Below are positions 34,601 to 46,900 of a stretch of DNA of 64,000 nt, in pieces. The stretch's first letter is position 1. Each line of letters begins with the position of its first letter. The translations under genes and the position numbers were made by a program. The notes below the pieces were generated by a model, which saw only the letters and a program-made list of their open reading frames with translations, ran no database searches and was not told where the DNA came from. Source of the stretch: Ustilaginoidea virens (lineage: Eukaryota > Ascomycota > Sordariomycetes > Hypocreales > Clavicipitaceae); the NCBI RefSeq assembly GCF_000687475.1, contig NC_057317.1, positions 5,270,501-5,334,500 on the forward strand, written 5' to 3'.

Positions 34601-37600
34601 ATACCTGCTTTATCTACCTATTGCTAAAGAAAGGGCTCCCGCCTTAGCTAGCGGTATAGGTATATAGCTTTACTAACTCGTATTTAGTATAAATTTACTT
34701 TAAGGGGCAATTTATAGATAAACTACTAATTACCGCTAGGATCCCTTAAAGGTCCTCCCTCTCTTTTATCCTCTTTCTTATTTATATTATACTATTCTAT
34801 AAGAGACTATAAAAAGTTATATTAATTATTATACTAGGTTTTGCCGACAATACTATTATTATAGCCTATAAGAGAGATATAGGGGAGACTAAAGCGCTAT
34901 TTAAGAAAGTATAGGCTATCTATAATAATTAGTCTAAATAAATAGGATTAAATTTTAACCTTAGTAAAAGCGAGCTTATCTACTTTACCTATATATATAA
35001 GGCGGATAAGACCTTAGTATAGCTTAAGACCGCTACGATATAGCCGAAATAATATATTAGATTTTTAGGGGTCGAAATCTACTATAAGCTAAAATAGAGG
35101 GAATACTATATTAAGATTATAAAGAAACTTAAGCGGTAGCGACTTACACTTATAGTAATAGCGGCCTCTATTTAGGGCTGCTAATATTAGGAAGTATGCC
35201 TTATCTATATATAGGTTATCCGAACCTCTATTGCCTTTAGCGTAAGAGTATAATATACCCCTACCGCCCCTAGAGGGATAGCAAAAGGTATTATAAAATC
35301 CCTAGCTATAGAATAGTTAGCCTGCCTTTATATAGTTACTAGGGCCTTTAAGGCTATACTACTAGATACCCTCGAGATTAAGGCAATTATATACCTAATC
35401 GACTTCTATTTTAATTATATCTATTAGCGGTTCCTTAAAAGAATAGCTAAAATAGGTATAACTAATAGGATTAATCGCATATTAATAGCGGTAGTAATAA
35501 TACTCTAATGCCGATAAAAGAAGGGTAACTATAGACCTTTAGCTTATACCTTATTTCCCAACCTTAATTCCTATTAGCTCTTAGCTAAAGAAAGACTAAT
35601 AAATAACTAATATAACTAATAGTAAAGTAATTAGATAGCAGTAAGGGTAAAATGCCTTTAGTATAAAACCCTAGCGGCTAAAAGGGTATTAAACTTCTAT
35701 TTTATAGTAAAAATAATTCGATTATATAAAAGCCTATAAAAGTATAAATCGGCAATACTTATTTAATTCTATATAGAAAAATCGGCTTTAATTCCTTTTT
35801 CTACCTCTACTAAATTCCTTTAGTGCTATTATTTCTCTACTATTATAGGGAAGGCCTAAAAGACCTTTACTATATTATCTTCTTTTGCCTAAAGTACTAT
35901 AGATAAAAGTATATACTCTTTAGGTCTAATCCTAGCTTTAGCCTACTTTACGACCGATTCGGTATATCTATTATATTAAATAAACTATACTTTATATAGA
36001 CGATTACTTGCTAGATGCTTAATATTAACCGATTTAACTAATTTCAGCTTACCTAATCCCTTTAATTTAGTATAGCTAGAGGCGCTACTAAATACCCCTA
36101 TATAGCCCCTATATAATATTTACGGTAATCCTATAGTAGGAATAAAAAGCACTAGGAATAAGCAAATCTTTTAGGCCCTATAGGCCGAAACTAGTTAATA
36201 GTTATTATATTAGTAATAGGGGTATTCTCCCCCCCCTCCCCTTTTTCGCTCTTTTTACCGCTTTCCCCCCTTTTATCTTTAGTTTACTCCCCTTTTAAAG
36301 CTCCCTCCCCCCCTCTTAGGCCAAAAAAACCTATAATAATATAGCAATATCCTTTTAGGTATAGGCTTATTATTCTAAGGCAAAGACCTTCCTTTCTTTA
36401 AGGTCTAATATCTCCTAAGTTGCCTTAGGAGTACTAAGGCCCCCTACCGCTATTACTACTACTACTACTACTGCCTAATTATACCCCTAAAAAGTAGACG
36501 CCTATTTAGCCCTCTACTAAAGGGCCTTATAGTTATCCACCTAAAGGAAAAAATAATTAGCCGATAATCCGTACTATATATAAATCGAAAATATACTTCT
36601 ACCCCTTTAATAATTATCTTTTATATGTTTAGGAGTTCTTATATTAGGACTTAGTTCCTAGGGGTCCTTTTTAGGGGTATATATATCTTACCTACTAAGG
36701 CATAAGGATAGTAGGCTATATTAATCCCTACCTATATTAGCCTCGCTAGAAAGTAGGTACGACCCGGTCTATACCTTATTAGCTGCGGCATTAATGCTTA
36801 GGATCCTCTAAGTGCATTAGATATAGCCCGTAAGGCTATATATATAATTCTCTGGGCTATTATATAAGGGTTAGCTATAGTTCTACTGCGCGTAAGACCC
36901 GTATTTACCCCCTTATCTGGTATAGCTGACCGTTTAGGCATTTTCGCTATTATTATTCTTATTATTATTATTATTGGTATAGTTACTATTATTATTACTA
37001 CTACTGCTATACTGCTAATAGGGTTAGCACTAGCCCCGTACTATAATAAAAGGGTTATTATATATCTTAAAATTAGCGCTATAAAGGAAAAGAAGAAAAG
37101 AAGAAAAGGCACTAAATCGGGGGGTATCGCCGACCTATATACTAATATAGTGCCTAAAGCTGCCCGCTTTAACTTTTAGAGTTAGCTTACTTTCTCTTCC
37201 GACTAAAAAAAAATTAATATATATTAAGAAGCGCCTAGGCTACTATAGATGCGTGTACGGCGAGAATATACCTATCGCGAGCGCACTGCTAGCCCTACCC
37301 CCCCGGCTTTACCCTCCCCTCACTTCTCACCCGATAAGACTACCAACCTAGACGTAATATTCCGGGACTTTTTACTCGTACTCTTCCTATATAATACCGC
37401 CAGATATAGTCCTAAGCGGTTATATACCTTATCTTCTTACGCACTAGATACCCGCTGCCCCTACTGTAGGGCGATAAACAGTAGAATTTAAGAATATAGA
37501 AAGGGTTTTCCTCCTGGCTACTAGGTTTTTCCTTTCCGAATTATTTTTATAGAAGTATTAGATAGATTATTTAGCTCTAAATAGCCTCTAGCGTAATTTA

Positions 37601-37616
37601 ATAATAATAATAATAA
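31645..37616 (+). mobile_element. LINE-B copy 1 (Tad1-like), 5'-truncated, RIP-mutated
   Basis: Forward copy matching the reverse complement of LINE-B2 from within ORF1 to the 3' end. ORF1 zinc-knuckle remains CYNCFKFGYIA lie near 32,327, followed by more Cys-rich sequence to 32,460. The endonuclease region follows (about 32,850-33,900), then RT (about 34,050-35,000), where the catalytic FADD reads GFADNTIIIAY at 34,837-34,869 (second Asp to Asn). The C-terminal part (LAAKRVLNFYF, KSAILIQFYIEKSALIPF, about 35,680-35,830) matches Tad-type ORF2 ends. The 3' UTR ends with (TAA)n at about 37,596-37,616. The 5' edge at about 31,645 is approximate. ORFs are broken everywhere. Confidence 0.85.
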
Positions 37617-40600
37617 TAGCTAGCTAAAAAGCATTAGGCTCTAATAGTATATTAATAGGATTCCTTAAAGCCTATAGAAAACTAATTATTAGAGCCTTAA
37701 TAATACTTCTTAATACTATATATAAAACTAATTATTACCTAATATAGTTCTAAAAAGCTAAAGTTATAGTATTAAAAAAACCCGGTAAAATACTTAAAGA
37801 ATATTAAAGAGCTAAAACTTAGCGCCTAATATCCCTTTTAAACTTCTTTAGAAAAATTCTTAAAACTATAATAGTAAAGAGACTAATAATAATCGCAAAA
37901 GAATAGAAACTACTATTAAATATATAAAAAGGTAGTAAAGCAAATAGATTAATAGATATAGCTCTATATACCTTAATAGAAGTAGTTAAAGCTATCTAGT
38001 AATATAAAGGAATAGTATTGCTACTATAATTAGATATCTCTATAGTATTTAATACCGTTAATTATACTAAATTTATATACCTCCTCCTCTAAAGCGGCAC
38101 CCCCCAATAGATAGTAGCTTAGGTCTAAGGCTTTACTATATTATTATTATTAAATTACACTAGAGGCTATTTAGAGCTAAATAACCTATCTAGTACTTCT
38201 ATAAAGATAATTTGGAAAGGAAAAACCCGGCAGCCGGGAGGAAAACCCTTCCTGCATTCTTAAATTCTACTTTTTATCGCTCTATAGTAGGGGCGGCGGG
38301 TATCTAGTGCGTAAGAAGGTAAGGTGTATAACCGCTTAGGACTATATCTGGCGGTATTGTATAGGAAGAGTACGAGTAAGAAGTCCCGGAATATTAGGTC
38401 TAAATCGGTAGTTTTATTGGGTGAGAAGTAAGGGGAGGGTAAAGCCGGGGGGGTAGGGCCAGCGGCGCACTCGCGATAGGCATATTCTTACTAAGCATAT
38501 ATCTATAGTAGCCTAGGCGCTTCTCGGTATATATTAATTTTTTAGTCGGAAGAGAAAGTGAGCCAGCTCTAAAGGTTAAAGTAGGCAGCCTTAGGTATTA
38601 TATTAGTATATAGGTCGGTAATGCCCCCCGACTTTATGCCTTTTCTTCTTTTCTTCTTTTCTTTTATAGCGCTAATTTTAAGGTATATAATAACCCCTCT
38701 ATTGCGGTATAAGGCCGGTGCTAACCCTATTAGTAGTACAGCAGTAGCAGCAATAATAATAGCAACCATACCAATAACAATAATAAGAATAATAGTAGCA
38801 AAAATGCCTAAATAGTCGGCTATATTAGATAAAGGGGTAAGTATAGGTCTTACGCGCGGCGGAACTATAGCTAACCCTTATATAGTAGCCCGGAGAATCA
38901 TATATATAGCCTTATAGGCTATATCTAATACGCTTAGAGGATCCTAAGTATTAATGCCGCAGCTAATAAGGTAAGGATTAAGTTGTACCCGCTTTTTAGC
39001 GAGGCTAGTATAAGCAGGGACTAATATAGCTTATTATCCTTATGCCTTAGCGCGCAAGATATATATACCCCTAGAAAAGACCCCTAAGAACTAGGTCCTA
39101 ATATAAGAACTCTTAAATATACAAAAGATAATTACTAGGGGGGTAGAAATATATTTTTGATTCGTATATAGTATAGGTTACTAGCTGACTATTTTTACCT
39201 TTAGGTAGACGATTATAAGGCCCTCTAATAGAGGGCTAAATAAGCATCTACCTCTTAAGGATATAGTTAGGCGGCGGTAATAGCAGTAGTAGCAGCAGTA
39301 GGGGGCTTTAGTACTCTTAAGGCAACCTAGGAGATACTAAACCTTAAAGAAAGGAAGGTCTTTAATTTAGAATAATAGGCCTATGCCTAAAAGGATATCA
39401 CTATATTATTATAGGTTTTTTTAGGCTAAGAGGGGGGGGAAAGGGCTTCAGAGGGGGAATAGATTAGGGATAAAAGGGGGGAGAATAGTAAGGAGAACAA
39501 AAGGGGGGAGGGGGGGAGAATACCCCTATTACTAATATAATAACTATTAACTAGTTTCGGCCCGTAGGGCTTAAGAGATTTACTTATTCTTAGTGCTCTT
39601 TATTCCTACTATAGGATTACTATAAATATTATGCGGGGGCTATATAGGGGTATTAGTAGCGCTTTTAGCTATATTATATTAGAGGGATTAAGCGAGCCAG
39701 AATTAATTAAATCGGTTAATATTAAGTATCTAGCGAGCAATCGTTTATATAAGGTAGAGTTTATCAAGTGTAATAGATATACTAAATTGGTCGCAAAATA
39801 GGCTAAGGCTGGGATTAGACCTAAGGAGTATATACATTTATCTATAGTACTTTAGGCAAGAGAGGATAATATAATAGAGGTCTTCTAGGCCTTCCCTATA
39901 GTAGTAGAAAGATAATAATACTAAGGGAACTTATTAGAGGTAGAGGAAAGAGTTAAAGCCGATTTTTTCTATCTAAAGTTAGGTAAGTATTGCCGATTTA
40001 TACTTTTATAGGCCTTTATATAGTCGAGTTATTTTCGCTATAAAATAGAAGTCTAATGCCCTTTCGGCCGCTAGGGTTTTATGCTAAGGGTATCTCGCCT
40101 TTACTATTGCCTGATTGCTTTATTATCGATTATATTAGTTTTTTGCTAGTCTTTCTTCGGCCGGGAGCTGGTAGGGGTTAAGGTCGGGAAATAGAGTATA
40201 GGCTAAGGGTCTATAGTTACTTTTCCTTCGTCAGCATTAGAGTATTGCCGCTACCGCTACTAATATACAGTTAATCCTATTAGTTATACCTATTTTAGCT
40301 ATTCTTTCGAGGAACTACTAGTAGATATAGTTAAGGTAGAGATAGATTAGAGGTATAGCTGCCTCGGTCTTAAGGGTATTTAGCGGTATAGCCTTAAAGG
40401 CCCCGGTAACTATGCGGAGGCAGGCTGACTATTCTATAGCTAGGGATTTTGCGATGCCTTTTAATACCCCTCCGGGGGCGGTGGGGGTATGCCATACCCC
40501 CGCGCCGAAGGCGATAAAGGTTTGGATAACCTGCGTATAGATAAGGCGTGCTTCCCGATATTAGCAACCCCAGGTGGAAGGCTTTACTATATTATATTTA

Positions 40601-40978
40601 GCTAAAATCTTCTTTAAAGGCTAATTTACCTAATGATTCTTAATTATAATAAAAATTCCCTAAGACTTTTTAATCTCTTTAGTCCTTTTTTTTTATATTA
40701 TACCTTTATACTATAGACTCAAAGCAGTAGATAACTTACTAACCCTAGGATTTATAGATAATACTAATATAATCGCATATAGCAAAATAATATAGGATAT
40801 AATTACAACCCTCTTAAAAGTATAAAAGATCTATAAAAAGTAGTTAGTAGAGGCTAGACTAAAATTTAATTTAGTAAAGAGTAAGCTAATATACTTTACT
40901 AAATAATACTAATTAAATACCTTAATAATACGACTTAATAATATAACTATCTAGCCACCTACTAAAATAAAGGAATAG
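37617..40978 (+). mobile_element. LINE-A reverse transcriptase fragment, split by LINE-B3
   Basis: Occupies 37617-38144 and 40596-about 40978. It matches the RT segment of LINE-A2 from 50,280 onward: conserved remains of WKVLGPDSIPIGFLKAY, then the palm region and the FADD area (GFIDNTNIIAYSK near 40,750). It lacks both LINE ends. It may be the rest of LINE-A1 with a deletion in between, since it lies in the same orientation, but the intervening LINE-B1 and unknown segment prevent proof. Confidence 0.75.
38145..40577 (-). mobile_element. LINE-B copy 3, 5'-truncated, with 18-bp target duplication
   Basis: Minus-strand insertion of 2,433 bp holding the LINE-B 3' UTR and ORF2 C-terminus only. 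The (TTA)n tail is at the left edge. The flanks AAGGCTTTACTATATTAT at 38127-38144 and 40578-40595 form a perfect 18-bp duplication of the LINE-A target. 5' truncation is usual for LINE integration. Confidence 0.9.
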
Positions 40979-43900
40979 GCGAGTTTTCGTGATTTCGCCC
41001 ATACTTTAGTACTGGCGCGAATACACCCCTAAAACAGTCAAAAAGTTACTAGATCAATTCCTTACCTCGTCTTACCTTATCCGCCGATAGCATATCAGCA
41101 CCGGGAGGAAGGCACGGTCGAGGCGGTAGAAATTATAAATATAGATAGAGGAAATAGGAGTAGACTTAAATCGAGCCACTATAACTACCGTATTACTATC
41201 GCTAACGATAACTACAGATACATTAGCGGCAACGCTATACAAACTAATATAGAAACCTAAGAAGAAACTAAATTGCTTAAATAGTATTACTAAAAGATTA
41301 TAGACTATATCCCGGCAGCTATATTAGGAAATATATAGAATACTATTACTAGCCTAATCGATAGTATTAAATATGTTAACCGAACTAACCCTGCCCTAAA
41401 TTCGAATTTAAACTCGAACCTTATTACGATTAATAATTTAGAAAAAGTAGTAGAAAGCGCCGTAAATAAAGCTTTTATCTTAAAGACCCCCTTTAGAACG
41501 ACTTAGGCTAATATTACTGCTAAAGGCATACTAATAACTATACTACCTAGACTGACCACCCTACTCATACCGCTAAGAATCTACTATAAAATAATATTAA
41601 AGGAGATAGTATTGCTAAGAACTTACAATAGAGAACCCCTATTAAGATTATAAAAGCAGTAAATACCACTACCAGAGGTATTAATACTATAGCAGCCCGC
41701 CGACTCTATAGTAGAAATATAATTATCACCTTTATAGAAGCTGCATCCCATTTTATTATAGAAACTATATAGATCCCCTTTGTATTTAGCATAAGAGCCG
41801 CACTAAATATCTATACCTTTAGTATTATTATTAAAGGATTTCCTATTTAATTCTCTAAGAATATCCTTAATAAAGATATTAAATTAAATCTAGCTTAAGC
41901 TAATAGCCTTAGTATCGTCAGAATTACTATAAAAAAACCTTACGAAGAAGTAATAAAAGCCCCCCTAATTATTAGAATAACTAATATAGAAATAGCAAAC
42001 CGATTCTATAAGACTAAAGTTATTTATTAAGTAGAAATCTTTAAGGCTAAACTATATAATGAAACTATTTATCTAAGATAGTACTACTAATACTTTAAAT
42101 TTATATATATTGCAAATTACTATAGGGAGACCCCTTAATGCAGATGGTATAGCATAAAAAGATACCCTAATAGAGATAAAGACTGCCTTAGCATTATTAG
42201 TAATAAAAGAGAATACTGCTTTAACTACTAAAGACCCTATCTAGCTTAATCTTAACTCTATCCTATAGCGAACCAATAATAGGATATTATAAAATAGGCT
42301 TATAGCACTAGGCTAATATAGTTTGTAAATATTAGTACCTTATCGATGCCTCCCCCCTTTATCCTAAAGGATAAAGGCTATAGATATTTTATTAATAATT
42401 CTCTAAAAAAGGATTCTTTAAGAAAACGAATTAATAGATTATATAAAGAAAGCTTTATTGCCCCTAAGAGGAATAATAGTAATAGCAATATCGCTATATT
42501 TTTCTAATCTAATTTATCTAAGCCTACTACTACTAATATACTAAAAGCCCTAACCCCCTAGCCCTAATACTAATAATAGAGGTATTATACTAGAATATAT
42601 AAAAGAAATTACTATTAGTATATTATTATTATTATTAAATTACGCTAGAGGCTATTTAAAGCTAAATAACCTATCTAGTACTTCTATATAGATAATTCGG
42701 AAAGGGAAAAACCCGGTAGCCGGGAGGAAAACCCTTCCTGCTTTCTTGATTTCTGCTTTTTGTCGCCCCGCATTAGGGGCGGCGGGTATCCAGTGCGTGA
42801 GAGGATAGGGTGCGCAACCGCTTAGGACTATATCTAGCGGTATTGCATAGGAAGAGTGCGAGCGAGAAGTCCCGGAATATTAAGTCTGGGTCGGTAATCT
42901 TGTCGGGTGAGAAGTGAGAGGAGGGTAAAGCCGGGGGGGTAGGGCCAGTAGCGCGTATACGGCGGGTATATTCTCGCTGGGCGTGCATTTATAGTAGCCT
43001 AGGCGCTTCTCGGTATGCGTTAATTTTTAGGTCGGAAGAGGAAGTGAGCCTATTCTAAAGGTTAAAGCGGGCGGCTTTAGGCACTACATTAGTATATAGG
43101 TCAGCGATGCCCCCCGATTTAGTGCTTTTTCTTCTTTTTTTCTTTTCCTTTATGGCGCTAATTTTAAGGTATGTAATGACCCCTCTGTCGCGGTACGGGG
43201 CCAGTACTAACCCTATTAGCAGTACGGCAGTAGTAGTAGCAATAATAGCAATAATAATAATACTAGCAATAATAAAAATAATAGCAGCGAAAATGCCTAA
43301 GTGGTTGGCGATACTAGATAAGGGGGTGAGTATAAGTCTTACGTGCGGCGGGACCGCAGCTGACCCTTATAATATAGCCCGGAGAACTATATATATAGCC
43401 TTACGGGCTGTATTTAATACGCTCGGAGGATCCCAAGTATTAATGCTATAGTCAATAAGGTATAGACCGGGTTGTACCCGCTTTCTGGCGAAGCTAATAT
43501 AGGCAGGGATTAATGCGGCCTACTATCCCTATGCCCTTACGGGTAAGATGTGTATGCCCCTAGAGAGGACCCTTAGGAACTAAATCCCGGTCTAAGAGCT
43601 CTTAGATATATAGGAGACTATTACTAAGGGGATAAAGGTGTGTTTTCGATTCGTATGCGGTATAGGCTACCGGCTAATTATCTATGGCTTTAGGTGGACG
43701 ACTATAAGGCCTTCTAGCAGAAGGCTAAATAGGCGTCTACCTCTTAGGGGCGTAGTCGGGCGGCAGTAATAGTAGTAGCAGTAGCAGTAGGGGGCCTTAG
43801 CGCTCCTAGGGTAACTTAGGAGATATTAGACCTCGAAGAGAGGAAGGTCCTTGCCTTAAAATAATAGGCCTATACCTAAGAGGATATTGCTATATTATTA

Positions 43901-46900
43901 TAGGTTTTTTTAGCCTGGGAGGAGGGGGAGGGGGCTTTAGAGGGGGAGTAGACCAGGGATAAAGGGGGGGAGAATAGTAGGGAGGGCAAGGGGGGGGAGG
44001 GGGGGGAGAGTGCCCCTATTGCTAATATAATAACTATTGATTAGTTTCGGCCTGCGGGGCCTAAGAGATTTACTTATTCCTAGTATACCTTATTCCTACT
44101 GCGGGATTGCTATGAATATTATGCGGGGGCTATACAGAGGTATTTAGTGGCGCCTTTAGCTATACTATATTAGAGGGATTAGGCAAACTGGAATTAGTTA
44201 AGTCGGCCGATATTAAGCATCTAGCGAGCGATCGTTTATATAAAATATAGTTTATCGAGTATAATAGATATATTATATTAGTTGCGAAGCAAATTAGGGC
44301 CGGGATTAGGCCTAAGGAGTATACGCTTTTATCTATAGTACTTTAGATAGGAGAGGATAATATAGTAGAGGTCTTCTAGGCCTTCCTTATAGTAGCAGAA
44401 AGGTAATAGTACTAAGGGAACTCGTTAGAGGTAGAGGAAGGAATTAAGGCCGATTTTTTCCGTATAGAGTTAAATAAGTATTGCCGATTTATACTTCTAT
44501 AGACCTTTATGCAGTTAGGTTATTTTCGCTATAGATTGGAAGTCTAGTGCCCTTTCGGCTGCTAGGGTCCTATACTAGGGGCGTCTTGCCTTTATTACTA
44601 CTTAATTGCTTTACTATTGGTCGTGCTAATCTTTTGCTAATTGCTTTTCGGCCGAGAGCTAGTTAGGGTCGGGATTAAGGAACGGTATATAAGCTAGGGG
44701 TTTTTAGTAACCCTTCCTTTAATAGCGTCGGAGTATTACCGCTACTACTACTAATACGCGGTTAATCCTATTGGTTATGCCTATTTTTTCTATTCTTTTA
44801 AGGAATTATTAGCAGATATAGTTAAAATAGAGGTCAATTAGGGGCGTAATTGCCTCGGTCTTGAGGGTGTTTAGCGGTATAGCCTTAAAGGCCCTGGTAA
44901 TTATATAGAGGCAGGCTAACTATTTTATAGCTAAGGATTTTATAATGCCTTTCGCTATCCCTCTAAGGGCGGTAGGGGTATGCTATATCCCCGTGCTAAA
45001 GGCAATAGAGGTCCGGATAACCTGTATATAGATTAGGTATACTTCCTGGTATTAGTAGCCCTAGGTTAAGGCCGCTATTACTATAAGCGCGAATTACTAC
45101 TACTTAAGTTTCTTTGCGATCTTAATATAGTATTCCCTCTATTTTAACTTATAGTAGATTTCGATTCCTAGGAATTTAGTATACTGCTTCGGCTAGATTA
45201 TTACGGTCCTAAGCTATACTATAGTCTCGTCTGCCTTATATGCATAGGTAAAGTAGATAAGCTTGCTTTTACTAGGGTTGAAGTTAAGTCTGGCTTATTT
45301 AGACTAGCTATTATAGATAAGCTATGCTTTCTTAAGTAGCGCTTTTATCTCCCCTATATCTCTCCTATAGGCTATAATAATTATATCGTTAGTAAAGCCT
45401 AGTGTAATAATTAAGGCTACTTTTTATAGCCTCTCGTAGAGTAGCGTGATATAGATAAAGAAGAGGATAAGGGAGAGGGGGGACCCTTATAGTACCCCGG
45501 CGGTAATTAGTAATTTCTCTATAAGCTGTCCCTTAAAGTAGATTTATACTATTCGCGAATCGGTAAAGCCGCGTACCTATGCTATAAGCTATAGTAGGAG
45601 CCCTTTATTAAGGAGTAGGTAGATAAAGCGGGTATAGTTAACTATATCGAATGCTGCTAATATATTTAGTTAAAAGAGTGAGGCGATCCCGCTATAGTGC
45701 TAGGTCGTACGAATAATCTCTACTGGTGTGTTTAGTACTATATTAGTTAACTGGTTTGCTTTATTATTTATTTAAAGATCTAGAAGGAGGTTGCCCTCCT
45801 TAAGGGCAGTAGTAAGCCGCCTTGCGATTATGGCTTCTATAACCTTCCCTATTAGGTTAAGTAATAATATTAGTCTTTATCCTCCTACTTTCGAGTATTC
45901 CTAGGCCTTTTTCTAGGCTTCTATAGTATTATTACTTTAGCCTCCTAGAATTGGGCCGGGTAGTACCTAATACAGTATATTTCGTTGAGGAGGTATATTA
46001 AGGCTTAAACGAGTAAAGGGCTATATACTTTAAGGAATCCTGCCGGGAGCCTATTAAGGCCTAATGCTTTCTAGCCTACTATATTATGTAATATAGTGTG
46101 TATCTCTTTATAAGTAAAGGAGTCTATAGAGGGGAATGCGGTAGTAGTAAGCTAGGGGAATATCGGGTTAGAGATATTATTATAAGTAGCCTAAAAGGTA
46201 GGGAAGAACCGTTAGGCGAGTATTTATGCCTTTTCTTTATATGTTATTGCCTTTAGGCCTAGATTGTTTTATTCTAGTAGGGGGATCTTTTTTAATTTAG
46301 GCAGGAGGCTGCTATATAGGCAAGCCTATTTCTCTAGAGACTATAGGTCGGTATTTTATACGGTTACTTTATTAAGGGCCTTTTGCTATAACTGGCGCTA
46401 TTCCTCCTAGATAATATAGGACTAGGTCGCTCCCGCTTTTTAGGCGGCGCTAAGGTTCTCCGGGGTATAGTATACTACCTATTTTTAGTAGGCCTTTTTT
46501 ACTACTATTTGGGCTATCTTAGTGCGAAAGTTCTACTAGGGCTCTATATTAGGAGCTTTAGGTGCCCTCTTTAGTGCTACGATATTAATAATACTCTAGA
46601 GTTAGCTGGTAAGCTATTCGGCGTATATATCTATCTTAGCGGGGGAGTAGAATAGGGCCTTAGTATAGTAGGTAGTAAGTCGGTTTTTTGCTTTAGCTTA
46701 GGCGAGGTATTAGTTAAGGGACTTCTAGCCGTTCTTTAAAGGGGGGGCTTTTATGTAATAGTTATTAGTCTTAATGTATATAAGCTAGGGGATATAGTCG
46801 GACCCGGTAAGGTTAGTATTTCTAAAATATTTAATTATAATATCTAGTGTAACTTATGCGTAGTCGATAGTACTATTTCTTTTTCCTAGGGCCCTCCTTA

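Noticed and set aside
43107..43451. 114-codon + strand open frame, and longer antisense-readable frames to 44,640
   Set aside because: It lies antisense to LINE-B2. Sense-strand ORF2 motifs (for example KSAILIQFYIEKSALIPF in LINE-B1) match Tad-type proteins over the same ORF2 region, so the antisense frame is a shadow of low-complexity mutated DNA.
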